From the NCBI GenBank assembly GCA_038998365.1, contig JAVZHJ010000002.1, positions 1 to 25,407 on the forward strand: a stretch of 25,407 bases of DNA, given 5' to 3'. Source of the DNA: JAVZGQ01 sp038998365. Lineage in GTDB: Archaea > Aenigmatarchaeota > Aenigmatarchaeia > CG10238-14 > SCSR01. The notes under the pieces are model-generated. The model worked only from the letters and a program-made list of their open reading frames with translations, was not told the origin of the DNA and did no database searches. Position numbers and translations under genes: made by a program. Each line of letters begins with the position of its first letter. Positions within the stretch are counted from its first letter, which is position 1. This document shows, piece after piece, positions 8,091 through 17,449 of the stretch.

Positions 8091-10282
8091 TACGTTTCTG
8101 GTTTCGGCACTTGTTCAGGGAGGCCTTTCCTCTTCCTTATCCCAATAATCACACTTTCTCTCAAGTCTGAAGGAAGCTTTTCAAACACAGTTTCAACCAA
8201 ACTATAAAAGCCTCTACCGCTTGTTGCAGACTTCAAGCTTGCATCAAAACCAAACATATCACTTACTGGCATCTTTGCTATTACAATGCTTGCTCCCCTC
8301 TCCTCTTTCATATCAAGTATTTGTCCCCTCCTGTTTTCAACTTCTCTTATAACTTCGCCAAGCAATTCAGAGGGAACATCTATTCTTATGATTTGTTTAG
8401 GCTCAAGTAAAGTAGGCTCGGCTTTAAGCATACCTTCTCTTATTGCATATCTAACAGCAGGAATAATCTGTCCAGGACCACGATGCACAGGATCTTCATG
8501 CAATTCAGCATCTACAAGCTTTACCTTAATTTTAGTGCAAGGTTCTCTTGCTAAAGGACCTTCATCCATTACATTTCTGAAAGCTTCTTTAACCATTTCT
8601 ATGACTTCGTTCATGAATTGAATCCCTTTTGTCATGTCCAAGAGAACATTTTTGTTGTGAATGACGATTATGTTTTTAGCTTCATCATAATCCATTCCAA
8701 AATTGGAAATTTTCTTAAACATTTCAGTGTGCTTACCTCTAAATTCTTCTTCACTTGGAATCTCTCCTTCGAGCATAGCTTTATAAACACCATCTTCCAA
8801 AGGTTCAACAACTATGTAAAACCTGTTGTGTTTGTTCGGAGATTTTCCTTCTATTGTCGGAGATTTACCAAATATTGTTTCTCTGTAAACAACAATAGGT
8901 TTACTCATCTCCACATCTATTCCAATTTCTTTTAGTTTGTTTTCAACTTTTGCTTCAAGATGGAGTTCTCCCAAACCAGAAACAAGATATTCGCCTGTTT
9001 CTTGATTTATCTTGACTTGCAGAACAGCGTCTTCCCTGCCTATTCTTTTCAAAGCTTCAACAAGCTTTGGCAAATCCATGGCATTTTTTGGTTCTATGGC
9101 CTTTGTAACAACTGGCTCAAACAAATGCCTTATTTCTTCAAACGGCTCTATTATTGCATCTGGTTCACAAACAGTTTCCCCTGTGAAAGCATCAGGAATC
9201 CCAACTATTGCTGCAATGTTCCCCGCAGTAACTTCTTCAACAGGAATTCTCAAAATACCCTTATAAACAGCAACTTGTTGTATTTTTTCTTGTTTATGTT
9301 GACCAATCAAATAAACATCCTTTCCCTTAAAAACTTTTCCAGAGAAAATTCTAGCCGTTGCAACAAAACCAACATGTGGATCGGGAACAACTTTTGTCAC
9401 TATTGCTGCAAGTTTACCATTTGCATCACAAGCCAACATTTGTTTTCCAATTTCAGAATTCAGGTCACCTTTCCAAATTTTTGCAAGTCTGTACTTTTGT
9501 GCTTCAAGGGGATTTGGTAAATGTTTGATTATCATGTCAAGAACAACTTGATGTAAAGGAGCTTTTTTTGCCAATTCATCTTCTTTTCCAGCGAGTGTTA
9601 AATCAATTATTTCCTTGAAAGTTATGCCAGTTTTTTGCATGTAAGGAATCGAAATTGCCCATCTTTTGTAAGCAGAACCAAAAGCCACACTCCCATCAGC
9701 AACATTCACAAGCCATTTTTCTTTGAATTCAGGTGGAGCATATTTTTGAATTAAAATATTGACATCACGAATTATTTCTTCGAATTTTTTTTGCATTTCT
9801 TCTGGCGGCAGTTTTAATTCTTTTATTAAACGATCTGTCTTGTTTATAAACAACACAGGCTTAACATATTCTCTCAAAGCTTGTCTAAAAACTGTCTCTG
9901 TTTGTGGCATTATGCTTTCAACAGCATCAACCAAAACTATTGTGCCATCTACAGCACGCATAGCCCTTGTGACATCACCACCAAAATCAACGTGCCCAGG
10001 AGTATCAACTAGATTGATAAGATAGTCTTTACCATCATATTCATGAACCATGCTAACGTTAGCTCCATAAATTGTTAGTTGTCTTCTTCTTTCTTGTTCA
10101 TCAAACCAAGTGTACATGACCTTTCCAGCCATCTCTTCTGCCAGCATTCCTGCTCCAGCCATTAAATTGTCTGTTAGGGTGGTTTTTCCATGATGTACAT
10201 GGCTACTTGTAGCGACATTTCTAATTCTAACAGGATCTTTCATCGTTTCTTTAATTCTTTCTATCATGTCTTTCTTAGTCAA
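8090..10282 (-). CDS. fusA: Translation elongation factor 2 (EF-G homologue)
   Basis: GTPase that drives ribosomal translocation. The 730 residues have HVHHGKTT at 28-35, DTPGH at 93-97 and NKTD at 147-150. The C-terminal loop DPVHRGPGQIIPA carries H600, the histidine converted to diphthamide in archaea and eukaryotes. The start is TTG at 10282. It is supported by a full GGTGAT ribosome site 5 bases upstream and by alignment of the first conserved residues; an ATG at 10289 is out of frame and stops after four codons. A 69-base gap to rps7 contains a TATA-like element, so an internal promoter is plausible. Confidence 0.98.
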   Translation of the reverse strand: MTKKDMIERIKETMKDPVRIRNVATSSHVHHGKTTLTDNLMAGAGMLAEEMAGKVMYTWFDEQERRRQLTIYGANVSMVHEYDGKDYLINLVDTPGHVDFGGDVTRAMRAVDGTIVLVDAVESIMPQTETVFRQALREYVKPVLFINKTDRLIKELKLPPEEMQKKFEEIIRDVNILIQKYAPPEFKEKWLVNVADGSVAFGSAYKRWAISIPYMQKTGITFKEIIDLTLAGKEDELAKKAPLHQVVLDMIIKHLPNPLEAQKYRLAKIWKGDLNSEIGKQMLACDANGKLAAIVTKVVPDPHVGFVATARIFSGKVFKGKDVYLIGQHKQEKIQQVAVYKGILRIPVEEVTAGNIAAIVGIPDAFTGETVCEPDAIIEPFEEIRHLFEPVVTKAIEPKNAMDLPKLVEALKRIGREDAVLQVKINQETGEYLVSGLGELHLEAKVENKLKEIGIDVEMSKPIVVYRETIFGKSPTIEGKSPNKHNRFYIVVEPLEDGVYKAMLEGEIPSEEEFRGKHTEMFKKISNFGMDYDEAKNIIVIHNKNVLLDMTKGIQFMNEVIEMVKEAFRNVMDEGPLAREPCTKIKVKLVDAELHEDPVHRGPGQIIPAVRYAIREGMLKAEPTLLEPKQIIRIDVPSELLGEVIREVENRRGQILDMKEERGASIVIAKMPVSDMFGFDASLKSATSGRGFYSLVETVFEKLPSDLRESVIIGIRKRKGLPEQVPKPET

Positions 10283-10328
10283 TTACCATCACCCATTTCA
10301 CATTTCTATAAATTTTGAATCTAAAACA

Positions 10329-10342
10329 TTTATTTTAATAAA
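10329..10342 (-). promoter_or_regulatory. Possible internal promoter for EF-2
   Basis: The palindromic-looking TTTATTAAAATAAA (minus strand) lies 47-60 bases before the EF-2 TTG. Start of transcription near 10315 would give a leader of about 30 bases containing GGTGAT. Confidence 0.4.
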
Positions 10343-10351
10343 TTTGAACAA

Positions 10352-10951
10352 CTATCTTGCACCCTCCGCTTCTCTTTCCACCCTTTCCCTTTCCCTTACA
10401 GCTTCTGATTTGTTTGGATCATTGTTATAAGCCCCGACGATCTCGTCTGCTAAAGCCTCGGCCATCGAAACTTTTTTGCCAAAAGATTTTCGATAAGCAG
10501 CTTGAACTATATTTCTTAAGGCAATATCAACTCTTCTTTGCGGGCTTGTAACCACAGCTCTCCTAACAATTATACCACCAAGCTGGTAAGCAGTTATCTC
10601 TTCTCTCCAAGCAGCATTTTCTATTGCTCCCACTAAAACAGCTATAGGATTTTTCCCAGTTTGTTTTTCTATTCTTTCAAAAGCCTCTTTAATTATCTTA
10701 TAATGAGTTAAAGTTTTATCAACAGCTCTGCTAGAACTTAAAACATGTTTTTTTCCCCTGTGCCCCGGAACCCTCAATTTATTCATCAATCTCTCAACTA
10801 TGTTCATCTTGCTTTTGTGAAATTGTTGTTGTGTATATCTTCCATCACTTCTTGGCACAAAAACTGGCTGCAAATTTATATACTTCTTAAGACCCAAGTC
10901 TTTCACTTCTATTCCATCAAAAGACCATTTACCAAATAATTTTGTTTCCAT
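10352..10951 (-). CDS. rps7: 30S ribosomal protein S7 (uS7)
   Basis: Small-subunit head protein that contacts mRNA at the exit side. The 199 residues contain the family blocks NKLRVPGHRGKKH, KNPIAVLVGAIENAAWREE and GGIIVRRAVVTSPQRRVD. I chose ATG at 10951 (METKLFGKWSFDG). It has GAGGT about 6 bases upstream and lies 4 bases after the rps12 stop. The longer open frame to 10996 would add 15 unrelated residues inside rps12 and is not supported. The acidic/basic C-terminal tail (RERERVEREAEGAR) is probably disordered. Confidence 0.97.
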   Translation of the reverse strand: METKLFGKWSFDGIEVKDLGLKKYINLQPVFVPRSDGRYTQQQFHKSKMNIVERLMNKLRVPGHRGKKHVLSSSRAVDKTLTHYKIIKEAFERIEKQTGKNPIAVLVGAIENAAWREEITAYQLGGIIVRRAVVTSPQRRVDIALRNIVQAAYRKSFGKKVSMAEALADEIVGAYNNDPNKSEAVRERERVEREAEGAR

Positions 10952-10955
10952 TTGA

Positions 10956-11378
10956 TTACCTCGCTGGTTTCTGTTTCTTTCCAGACAAAATTTCACTCAG
11001 AGCCACACCATTAACAGCAACAACTTTATACTTTATTCCCCACATGGTTCCTTTTGGTCCACCTTGTGCCCCGCCAATGCTTTCTATCAAAACTTCATCA
11101 TGCTCATTTATTATGTCTATTGCTCCTTCCCCAGGAACATGAGCGGTAACTTGAACATTGTTTTTTATAAGCTGGACTCTTACAGCCTTTATTAGACCAG
11201 AAGCAGGTTTTCTTTGCTCAACACCACGCTTTTCAACAACAATCCCTCTAGCTTGTGGCGCACCCTCTAAAGGATCCTTCTTCCATAATTGTAAAACCCT
11301 TCTTTTGTAATGGATATCCTTCCATCTAAACTTTTTCCTAACCCTTTTCAATCTTCTGGCTGAAAATTCTCCCGGCAT
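10956..11378 (-). CDS. rps12: 30S ribosomal protein S12 (uS12)
   Basis: Decoding-site protein. The 140 residues include RKKFRWKD, DPLEGAPQARGIVVEKRGVEQRKPASG split over two blocks, and the VPGEGA and NEHDEV loops. ATG at 11378 is preferred: GGTGA lies 5 bases upstream, overlapping the nusA stop. A GTG at 11387 in the same frame would place that ribosome site inside the gene. It continues the conserved nusA-rps12-rps7 order. Confidence 0.97.
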   Translation of the reverse strand: MPGEFSARRLKRVRKKFRWKDIHYKRRVLQLWKKDPLEGAPQARGIVVEKRGVEQRKPASGLIKAVRVQLIKNNVQVTAHVPGEGAIDIINEHDEVLIESIGGAQGGPKGTMWGIKYKVVAVNGVALSEILSGKKQKPAR

Positions 11379-11383
11379 TTTTT

Positions 11384-11797
11384 TCACCTTACTATCAAAT
11401 CCTCCACATTATGGCTTCTTTTAAGTAATTCTTTGAATATTTTTAAATTTTTCCCATCCCTCCCTATTACAAAAGCCCTTTCACTCTTTTCTACAGAAAC
11501 TTCAACAACAATCTTATCATTTTTATTTATCTTTATGTTAGTAGCCTTTGGTATCAAATTTTTAACAAATTTTTCAAGGTCATTTGAAAACCCAAAAAGT
11601 TTTACGCTCTTGTTTATAGCATCTTCCACATTTTTTACAGTAGCACCGTTTTTGCCAATTGCCATTCCAACTTTTTCTTCATCTACTACAAAATAAGCAG
11701 TATCTCCTTCTATTAAACAATCTCTGACAGGAACTCCCGTCAAAGTTTCAAACAATGTCATTAGTCTTATAGTTTCTGTGTCAAATTTTATTGACAT
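11384..11797 (-). CDS. nusA: NusA-like transcription factor with two KH domains
   Basis: The archaeal NusA homologue consists only of the paired KH RNA-binding domains, without the bacterial N-terminal and S1 parts. Its 137 residues match that. The GxxG loops are GKNG at 48-51 and GRDG at 112-115. It presumably binds RNA near RNA polymerase during elongation or termination. It is always found between the RNA polymerase/L30e genes and S12, as here. ATG 11797 lies 4 bases after the L30e stop. Confidence 0.95.
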   Translation of the reverse strand: MSIKFDTETIRLMTLFETLTGVPVRDCLIEGDTAYFVVDEEKVGMAIGKNGATVKNVEDAINKSVKLFGFSNDLEKFVKNLIPKATNIKINKNDKIVVEVSVEKSERAFVIGRDGKNLKIFKELLKRSHNVEDLIVR

Positions 11798-11801
11798 TGA
11801 A

Positions 11802-12062
11802 TCACTTTATCACTAAGACGCTTACTGGATAAGGCTTACCGCACAATATCCCTAACTCTTTGCTTCCTTTCTTGAAAACTTCAACTTTTATACCAGCAAT
11901 TTTTGCATTGTGTTCTATTTCTTTTTTAATTTTCTCAGGTATGTTATCGGCCAAAACAACAAGTTTAGCTTTATTTGTTTTTATGAATTTTTGAGATTCT
12001 CTATAACCCAAAATTATGTTTCCTGTTTTGTTCGCATTCAATATTTCTTCTTCTAGATTCAA
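11802..12062 (-). CDS. rpl30e: 50S ribosomal protein L30e (eL30)
   Basis: RNA-binding protein of the L7Ae/L30e fold, 86 residues long. Characteristic segments are GNIILGYRESQKFIK, KLVVLADNIPEKIKKEIEH and GSKELGILCGKPYPVSVL. The start is TTG at 12062, which overlaps the rpoA2 stop (TTGA). A purine-rich GGAGGGAG site lies within the end of rpoA2. It sits between the polymerase genes and nusA as in most archaea. Confidence 0.95.
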   Translation of the reverse strand: MNLEEEILNANKTGNIILGYRESQKFIKTNKAKLVVLADNIPEKIKKEIEHNAKIAGIKVEVFKKGSKELGILCGKPYPVSVLVIK

Positions 12063-13192
12063 TCTTCTCCCTCCTTTTCAAAAACAGCTAGTAGTTCGAG
12101 CATTCCTGTTCCAGCCGGAATTACTTGACCAATCATAACATTCTCAAAAATCCCCTTGAATTCGTCAACTTCGTTTCTTATAGAAGCTCTAACCAAATGT
12201 TTGACTGTTTCTTCAAAAGCGGCTCTCGCAAGTATAGAAGTTTGGGAACCAGCAACACCATATCTTCCTATAGATTGAATCCTACCAGTTGAAGTCATGA
12301 TATCTCCAACAAGAAGTATATGTCTAATGTCAATGTTTAGGCCTTGTTCATTCAGAGTTTTAATAGCCTCTTTGATTATCACATTTCTAGCTGCTTCTAT
12401 TCCCAAAACTCTGAATGTTTCATGAATATCATTCGTAGTTGTTCTTGTTTCATCAACTTCATCTAATTTTAAGACTTCTTCCAAGTTTGAGCCCAGGGTA
12501 TTTATTATCCAATCTTCCCCCTCCCTTACAACTATTGCATTCTTTATTCCTTTAATTCCTTCCACATGCAGGTTCATTATTTTTTCTCTCAAAGTTTGTA
12601 ATGTTTTTATATCGGTTTCTTCTTTTGGTGACACGGTAATTGTTTTTGTCCCTTCTTTCACTTTAACATCCGGTATGCTGTTCTTTATAATTTTGGCAAT
12701 TTTTCCAATCTTCCTCAAATCTTCAGGCTCTATTTTAACATTCTCTTCACTCAAATCTATTGAGATTTCCTTCGCTAAATGGAAAACTCTCTTTTCAATT
12801 AAACTTTCAGCCATTTCTTTTGCTTTTTCTTTGTTATTGAATTCTTTTTTGAGAAATATTTCCATCGTTGGTGTTTCAAGCTCTTTTTTTGCGTCAAAAA
12901 TTTCGACAAGACGAGGAAGACCATAAGTAACTTTTATTCCAGCAGAACCAGCAAAATGATAAGTACGCATAGTCATTTGAGTTGCAGGTTCAGAAATACT
13001 TTGAGCAGCAATTATTCCGACAGCTTCTCCAGGCTCAAACATACGTTGAATGTAAATCTTTTTCAAATTTTCCAATAATTTTTTCTTTTTTTCTTCACTC
13101 AATTTCATCTCTTTTGCTACCTTTTCAAATTCTTCCATCAAAATTTTTGGTAATTCAACTTCATACAAATTGTTCTGCAATCTTTCTGACAT
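12059..13192 (-). CDS. rpoA2: DNA-directed RNA polymerase subunit A'' (Rpo1C)
   Basis: C-terminal part of the largest RNA polymerase subunit, including the trigger loop, jaw and cleft elements. In the 377 residues the block EPGEAVGIIAAQSISEP is followed by QMTMRTYHFAGSAG, which together form bridge-adjacent and trigger-loop regions. Further on are HILLVGDIMTSTGR and SILARAAFEETVKHL. ATG at 13192 lies inside the end of rpoA1, an overlap of 32 bases in another frame, so translation is probably coupled. It overlaps L30e at its own stop. Confidence 0.98.
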   Translation of the reverse strand: MSERLQNNLYEVELPKILMEEFEKVAKEMKLSEEKKKKLLENLKKIYIQRMFEPGEAVGIIAAQSISEPATQMTMRTYHFAGSAGIKVTYGLPRLVEIFDAKKELETPTMEIFLKKEFNNKEKAKEMAESLIEKRVFHLAKEISIDLSEENVKIEPEDLRKIGKIAKIIKNSIPDVKVKEGTKTITVSPKEETDIKTLQTLREKIMNLHVEGIKGIKNAIVVREGEDWIINTLGSNLEEVLKLDEVDETRTTTNDIHETFRVLGIEAARNVIIKEAIKTLNEQGLNIDIRHILLVGDIMTSTGRIQSIGRYGVAGSQTSILARAAFEETVKHLVRASIRNEVDEFKGIFENVMIGQVIPAGTGMLELLAVFEKEGED

Positions 13193-15656
13193 TTATACCA
13201 CCCTTCTCAACTTTAGACGGGTCTAACCCATCTTCACCCGGAACAAATTGTATTATTCTATTAGCACTGTCTCTAACAGTGCCATCATATTCTACTTTAA
13301 GGTCTTGAAGTGCCCCAACAAGTCTTCTTTCCATGTAGCCAGAGTGTCTTGTCTTTAAAGATTTGTCCATCAGAGATTCTCTACTATTCATCGCATCAAA
13401 GAAAAATTGAAATGGTGTAAGACCACTTTTGAATCCTCTATCTACAAAGCCCTTAGCTTGTAAGCTTATGTCACCTCTCTTGAAATGTGGAAATACCCTT
13501 TCATAATATCCTCTTTCCATTCTTTCTCCCATTATTGTTTCTTGACCTATTAGAGCAGTTGTTTGAACAAAATTAACAACACTCCCCCTTGCACCACTTT
13601 TAGCCATAACTAGTATAGAAGTTTCTTTGACATGTTTTACCAAAATCTCTTCAACTTCATTTAAAGCTTTATTCAACCTTCTTTTTATCAATGTTTCAAG
13701 ACTTTCTTTTGGAGTTCTTCCTATCAAAACTTTTAATTCACCCTTTTCAAATTCCTCAACCATTTTTGCCACATCTTTTTTGACATTTTCAAGAGCAACT
13801 GTTATTTCTTTTTGTGCTTCTTCCGGAATGTCTAGCTCTGAAATACTGACAGAGAATCCATACCTTGTTATAACTTCCAAAGAAAGTTTTATCATCTTGA
13901 ATAAAAAGTTGCTAACAAACTCACTTCCATATTCTTTTTCCATCTTATCTATTATTTTACCATCTTCCTCGCCCAATGCAGCTTTGTCAATAGTACCTGA
14001 AATTAGCTTTCCATTCTCAATCACAACCATTTCTCCACTCTTTGATTTGTGTTGGATTGAAAAGTCTTTTGGTAAGAATAAACTGAAAATTTCCTTTCCA
14101 CTCATTGTCTGTTTGTCTGGTATTTCTATGTCAGGATCTACTTTTCTTATTAAATCAACAAACTCTTCTCTTTCAAATTTCTTCTCACCTTTTGTGAGCA
14201 AGTAAAGACCAGAAAGACAATCTCTGGTAATTCCTATTATTGGCCCAGAAAATCTCGGACTTCTTATGTGTTTATGAACATCCATCAAACTTAAAGCTTC
14301 TGCTTGAGCTTCTTCTGTCTGTGGTATGTGAAGGTTCATTTCATCGCCATCAAAATCAGCATTGTAAGGAGGACAAACAGATGTGTTTAGCCTAAAAGTC
14401 TTGAAAGGCATCACCCTAACTTTATGAGCCATCATACTCATCCTATGCAAGCTTGGTTGTCTGTTGAAAAGAGAGATATCACCGTCTTTAATATGTCTTT
14501 CAACTATGTAACCAGGAGCTAACTCTTTTGCAATCTCTTCTTTATTAGTTTCGGTTATCTTCTTTCTTCTACCATCCGGTCTTATAACATAATTTGCTCC
14601 AGGCCAAACCTCACTCCCGTTCATCACAAGCTTTCTCATCTCTTCCAAATTTTTTTCATTCACCCTTACAGGGATTGTTAGCTCTTTTGCGATCACTTCA
14701 GGTACACCAACTTCATCCAGATTTATTAGAGGGTCAGGACTTATCACAGTTCTTGCAGAAAAATTAACTCTCTTACCAGCTAAATTTCCTCTAAATCTAC
14801 CTTCTTTTGTTTTTAGTCTTTGAGACAAGGTCTTTAATACTCTTCCTGATCTGTGTCTAGCTGGAGGTATTCCTGAAAGTTCATTATCAAAATAAGTGCT
14901 TATGTGATATTGGAGAAGCTCCCAAAGATCTTCTATGATGAAATCTGGAGCCCCCAAGTCTATATTTTCTTTGAGCCTTTCATTTATCCTAACTATATCA
15001 ACAAGTTTATGAGTCAAATCATCTTCAGATCTTTCACCAGTTTCCAAAGTTATTGATGGCCTTACTGTTACTGGTGGAATAGGCAAAACTGTTAGTATAA
15101 GCCATTCAGGCCTTATGTTTTTAAATCCTATCAGGTTAAGGTCTTCAGAAATTATCTTTTCCAATCTTTCTCTAATTTTGATTGGATTTAACATTTCATT
15201 GTCTTCAACAAAAGTGTAAGGTTTAATGAATTTTAACTTGCCTTGTGTTGCCCCACAGTAAGGACATTTTTTCTTTATCAGTTTAATAAGTTCTTTGAAA
15301 GGCAATTTCTCACTTTTTATTTTTTCCATGTCTTTTTCATCAATCAGAATTCTACTGCACTTCTTGCAAAACATCTTCAAAAGTGTGAAAATGAATTTTG
15401 CATAGTGTACATGAACTATTGGTCTTGTTAATTCAAGCAATCCAAAATGACCTTGACATTCACCAACAGTCCCACCACAAGTCCTACATCTCATACCAGG
15501 ATCAACTACACCAAGTCTTGGATCCATCAATCCACCTTCAATTGGGTAACCTTCTTGATCGTAAAGCTCAGTTTTTGTAATCTTGGCTACTGCCATCTTC
15601 TTTATCAATTCAGGATTCAACAAACCAAATTCTATTTTACTTACTAGCATATTCAT
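13161..15656 (-). CDS. rpoA1: DNA-directed RNA polymerase subunit A' (Rpo1N)
   Basis: N-terminal part of the largest subunit and owner of the active-site magnesium loop, NADFDGD at residues 432-438. Zinc sites are visible near the N terminus (CRTCGGTVGECQGHFG) and after residue 90 (CKKC followed by CPYCG). The 831 residues are slightly short for archaeal A' but contain all main blocks. Two starts are possible. ATG 15656 overlaps the rpoB1 stop (ATGA); ATG 15650, giving MLVSKIEFGLLNPE, is better spaced (7 bases) from GAGG. The difference is two residues. Confidence 0.98.
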   Translation of the reverse strand: MNMLVSKIEFGLLNPELIKKMAVAKITKTELYDQEGYPIEGGLMDPRLGVVDPGMRCRTCGGTVGECQGHFGLLELTRPIVHVHYAKFIFTLLKMFCKKCSRILIDEKDMEKIKSEKLPFKELIKLIKKKCPYCGATQGKLKFIKPYTFVEDNEMLNPIKIRERLEKIISEDLNLIGFKNIRPEWLILTVLPIPPVTVRPSITLETGERSEDDLTHKLVDIVRINERLKENIDLGAPDFIIEDLWELLQYHISTYFDNELSGIPPARHRSGRVLKTLSQRLKTKEGRFRGNLAGKRVNFSARTVISPDPLINLDEVGVPEVIAKELTIPVRVNEKNLEEMRKLVMNGSEVWPGANYVIRPDGRRKKITETNKEEIAKELAPGYIVERHIKDGDISLFNRQPSLHRMSMMAHKVRVMPFKTFRLNTSVCPPYNADFDGDEMNLHIPQTEEAQAEALSLMDVHKHIRSPRFSGPIIGITRDCLSGLYLLTKGEKKFEREEFVDLIRKVDPDIEIPDKQTMSGKEIFSLFLPKDFSIQHKSKSGEMVVIENGKLISGTIDKAALGEEDGKIIDKMEKEYGSEFVSNFLFKMIKLSLEVITRYGFSVSISELDIPEEAQKEITVALENVKKDVAKMVEEFEKGELKVLIGRTPKESLETLIKRRLNKALNEVEEILVKHVKETSILVMAKSGARGSVVNFVQTTALIGQETIMGERMERGYYERVFPHFKRGDISLQAKGFVDRGFKSGLTPFQFFFDAMNSRESLMDKSLKTRHSGYMERRLVGALQDLKVEYDGTVRDSANRIIQFVPGEDGLDPSKVEKGGINVRKIAEQFV

Positions 15657-17449
15657 TCCTCTTTTAAGATAATTTTTGGATAAATCATCATGCTCTTCAG
15701 CTCATCCAACATAAGTTTGAAAGCATAACTCATTTCAACATCAATTATTTTACTTTCTCCACACACAGGGCAATATTTTCTGTTTTTTGATCTATCGAAA
15801 ATAGCAACCATACCACATTCAGAGCAAATAGGTATAATTGTTTTATCTGAGTCAAACCTTTCTTTCAAAACAAGAGCTGCACCATGTGCTATCAAAACAT
15901 CTTTTTCCATTTCACCAAGCCTTAAACCACCTTCCTTACTTCTACCTTCTGTGGGTTGTCTAGTCAAAAGAGTCACAGGCCCTCTCGACCTTGCATGTAT
16001 CTTGTTTGAGACAAGATGGTCTAGCTTTTGATAAAAGCAAGGCCCAATGAAAATTTCAGCTTCAAATTTTTTGCCCGTTCTCCCATCAATCATAACTTCT
16101 TTTCCATCATCCCTAAATCCACAAGCTTTTAATATTTCTCTTATGTCTTTTTCTGAAGTCGGATTAAAAGCAGAAGAGTAAATTATGTTTCCAGATAGAG
16201 CCGCAGCTTTTGCTGCAAGAGGTTCAAGAAGTTGGCCTACTGTCATTCTAGATGGAATTCCGTGTGGATCAAAAATTAAATCAGGAACTATTCCACTTTC
16301 TGTGAAAGGCATATCTTCTTCTGGAACAATAAGACCTATAACACCTTTTTGTCCGTGTCTACTTGCAAACTTATCACCTATTTCAGGTATTTTCAAACTT
16401 CTAACTCTTACTTTAACAAGCTTTGTTCCGTCTACAGTCTCTGTGATGAAGACTTTATCTACAATTCCATGATCACCATGCCTCAATCTAACAGAAGTCT
16501 CTCTTATATTCTCTATTCCTGTGATGAATTGATCCATGGTTCCTAAGAACCTTAGAGGAGAAATCCTTCCTACAAGAACTTCATCTGAATTTATTTCTGT
16601 TTCAGGGTTGATTATTCCATCTTCTGGTAGGTGTTTATATGCATCTTCCCCAGCATAACCCCTTACACCGGCTTCAGGTATTCCTATAACATCTTCTTGT
16701 CCACCCATATATCTCTTCTGCTCAGCTTCGTAAGTCCTGAACATGTAAGACCAAAAAAGACCTCTTTGAATTGATCCTTGATTGATGACTATTGCATCTT
16801 CTATGTTGTAGCCTTGATAACAAGCTACAGCAACTATAACATTACAACCGTTTGGATGTTTCTCATAGCCAGCGATTTTGTGAGCATGTGTTTGAACAAG
16901 TGGAACTTGTGGATAAATCAAAACATTAGATTTTGTATCTACCCTGTTCAAATAGTTTGTGGCAAAAAGACCTATTGATTGACCAACCATTTTTGCCCCA
17001 TAGTTGACTCTATCCCCACGGTTAAATTCTGCATAAGGAATGAAAGATGCCGAAAATCCGAGAATTGTAGCAGGATCGATCTCAAGATGAGTGTGTTCTA
17101 CAGTTAGTTCACTTTCTTTCAAGGCGATGAAACAATTTTCTTCTTCTTCTGCATCTAAATATTCTATTATTCCATTGTTTATTAAATCTTCCCATTTCAT
17201 TGCCCCAACTTTTATTTTTTGTATATGTTCTTCTGTGAGTTTTGGTTTGCCATTCTCCACTATTATCAAAGGTCTTCTTATTCTTCCACTATCAGTCAAA
17301 ATTTTAACTTCATCCAAATGTTTATGATAAGCCACATTTATTTGTGGGGAAATTAATCCCTTCCTTCTCATCTCTCTAATTTCTTTTACAAATTCTTCAG
17401 GATTTTTTGTCTTCCCCACGAACATTCCATCTAAGAAAACATCAGCCAT
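15653..17449 (-). CDS. rpoB1: DNA-directed RNA polymerase subunit B' (Rpo2C)
   Basis: C-terminal half of the second largest subunit. The 598 residues carry the active-site region DKFASRHGQKGVIG (H365), the GYNIEDAIVINQGS block, and a C-terminal zinc ribbon CSECG with CPVCG. ATG 17449 overlaps the rpoB2 stop (TGATG), and GGTGA lies 4 bases upstream. The split between B'' and B' falls at the position used by methanogens and halophiles, so it is the natural two-gene form rather than a broken gene. Confidence 0.98.
   Translation of the reverse strand: MADVFLDGMFVGKTKNPEEFVKEIREMRRKGLISPQINVAYHKHLDEVKILTDSGRIRRPLIIVENGKPKLTEEHIQKIKVGAMKWEDLINNGIIEYLDAEEEENCFIALKESELTVEHTHLEIDPATILGFSASFIPYAEFNRGDRVNYGAKMVGQSIGLFATNYLNRVDTKSNVLIYPQVPLVQTHAHKIAGYEKHPNGCNVIVAVACYQGYNIEDAIVINQGSIQRGLFWSYMFRTYEAEQKRYMGGQEDVIGIPEAGVRGYAGEDAYKHLPEDGIINPETEINSDEVLVGRISPLRFLGTMDQFITGIENIRETSVRLRHGDHGIVDKVFITETVDGTKLVKVRVRSLKIPEIGDKFASRHGQKGVIGLIVPEEDMPFTESGIVPDLIFDPHGIPSRMTVGQLLEPLAAKAAALSGNIIYSSAFNPTSEKDIREILKACGFRDDGKEVMIDGRTGKKFEAEIFIGPCFYQKLDHLVSNKIHARSRGPVTLLTRQPTEGRSKEGGLRLGEMEKDVLIAHGAALVLKERFDSDKTIIPICSECGMVAIFDRSKNRKYCPVCGESKIIDVEMSYAFKLMLDELKSMMIYPKIILKEE

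Noticed and set aside
8960..9520. 186-codon open frame on the plus strand inside EF-2
   Set aside because: It is the antisense shadow of a well conserved gene, has a composition unlike a folded protein (very rich in Phe, Asn and Cys) and has no promoter or ribosome site.
10952..10996. Longer N terminus for ribosomal protein S7
   Set aside because: It would sit entirely inside rps12, has no ribosome site and adds residues unlike the S7 family. ATG 10951 has GAGGT at proper spacing.
11379..11387. GTG start for rps12
   Set aside because: The GGTGA ribosome site overlaps this codon and is correctly spaced for ATG 11378 instead.
13161..13192. Frameshift between rpoA1 and rpoA2
   Set aside because: Archaeal A' and A'' are normally separate. 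The 32-base overlap is a gene junction, and rpoA2 starts with its own ATG.
13627..14205. 192-codon open frame on the plus strand inside rpoA1
   Set aside because: Antisense shadow, dominated by Ser, Phe and Leu; no supporting signals.
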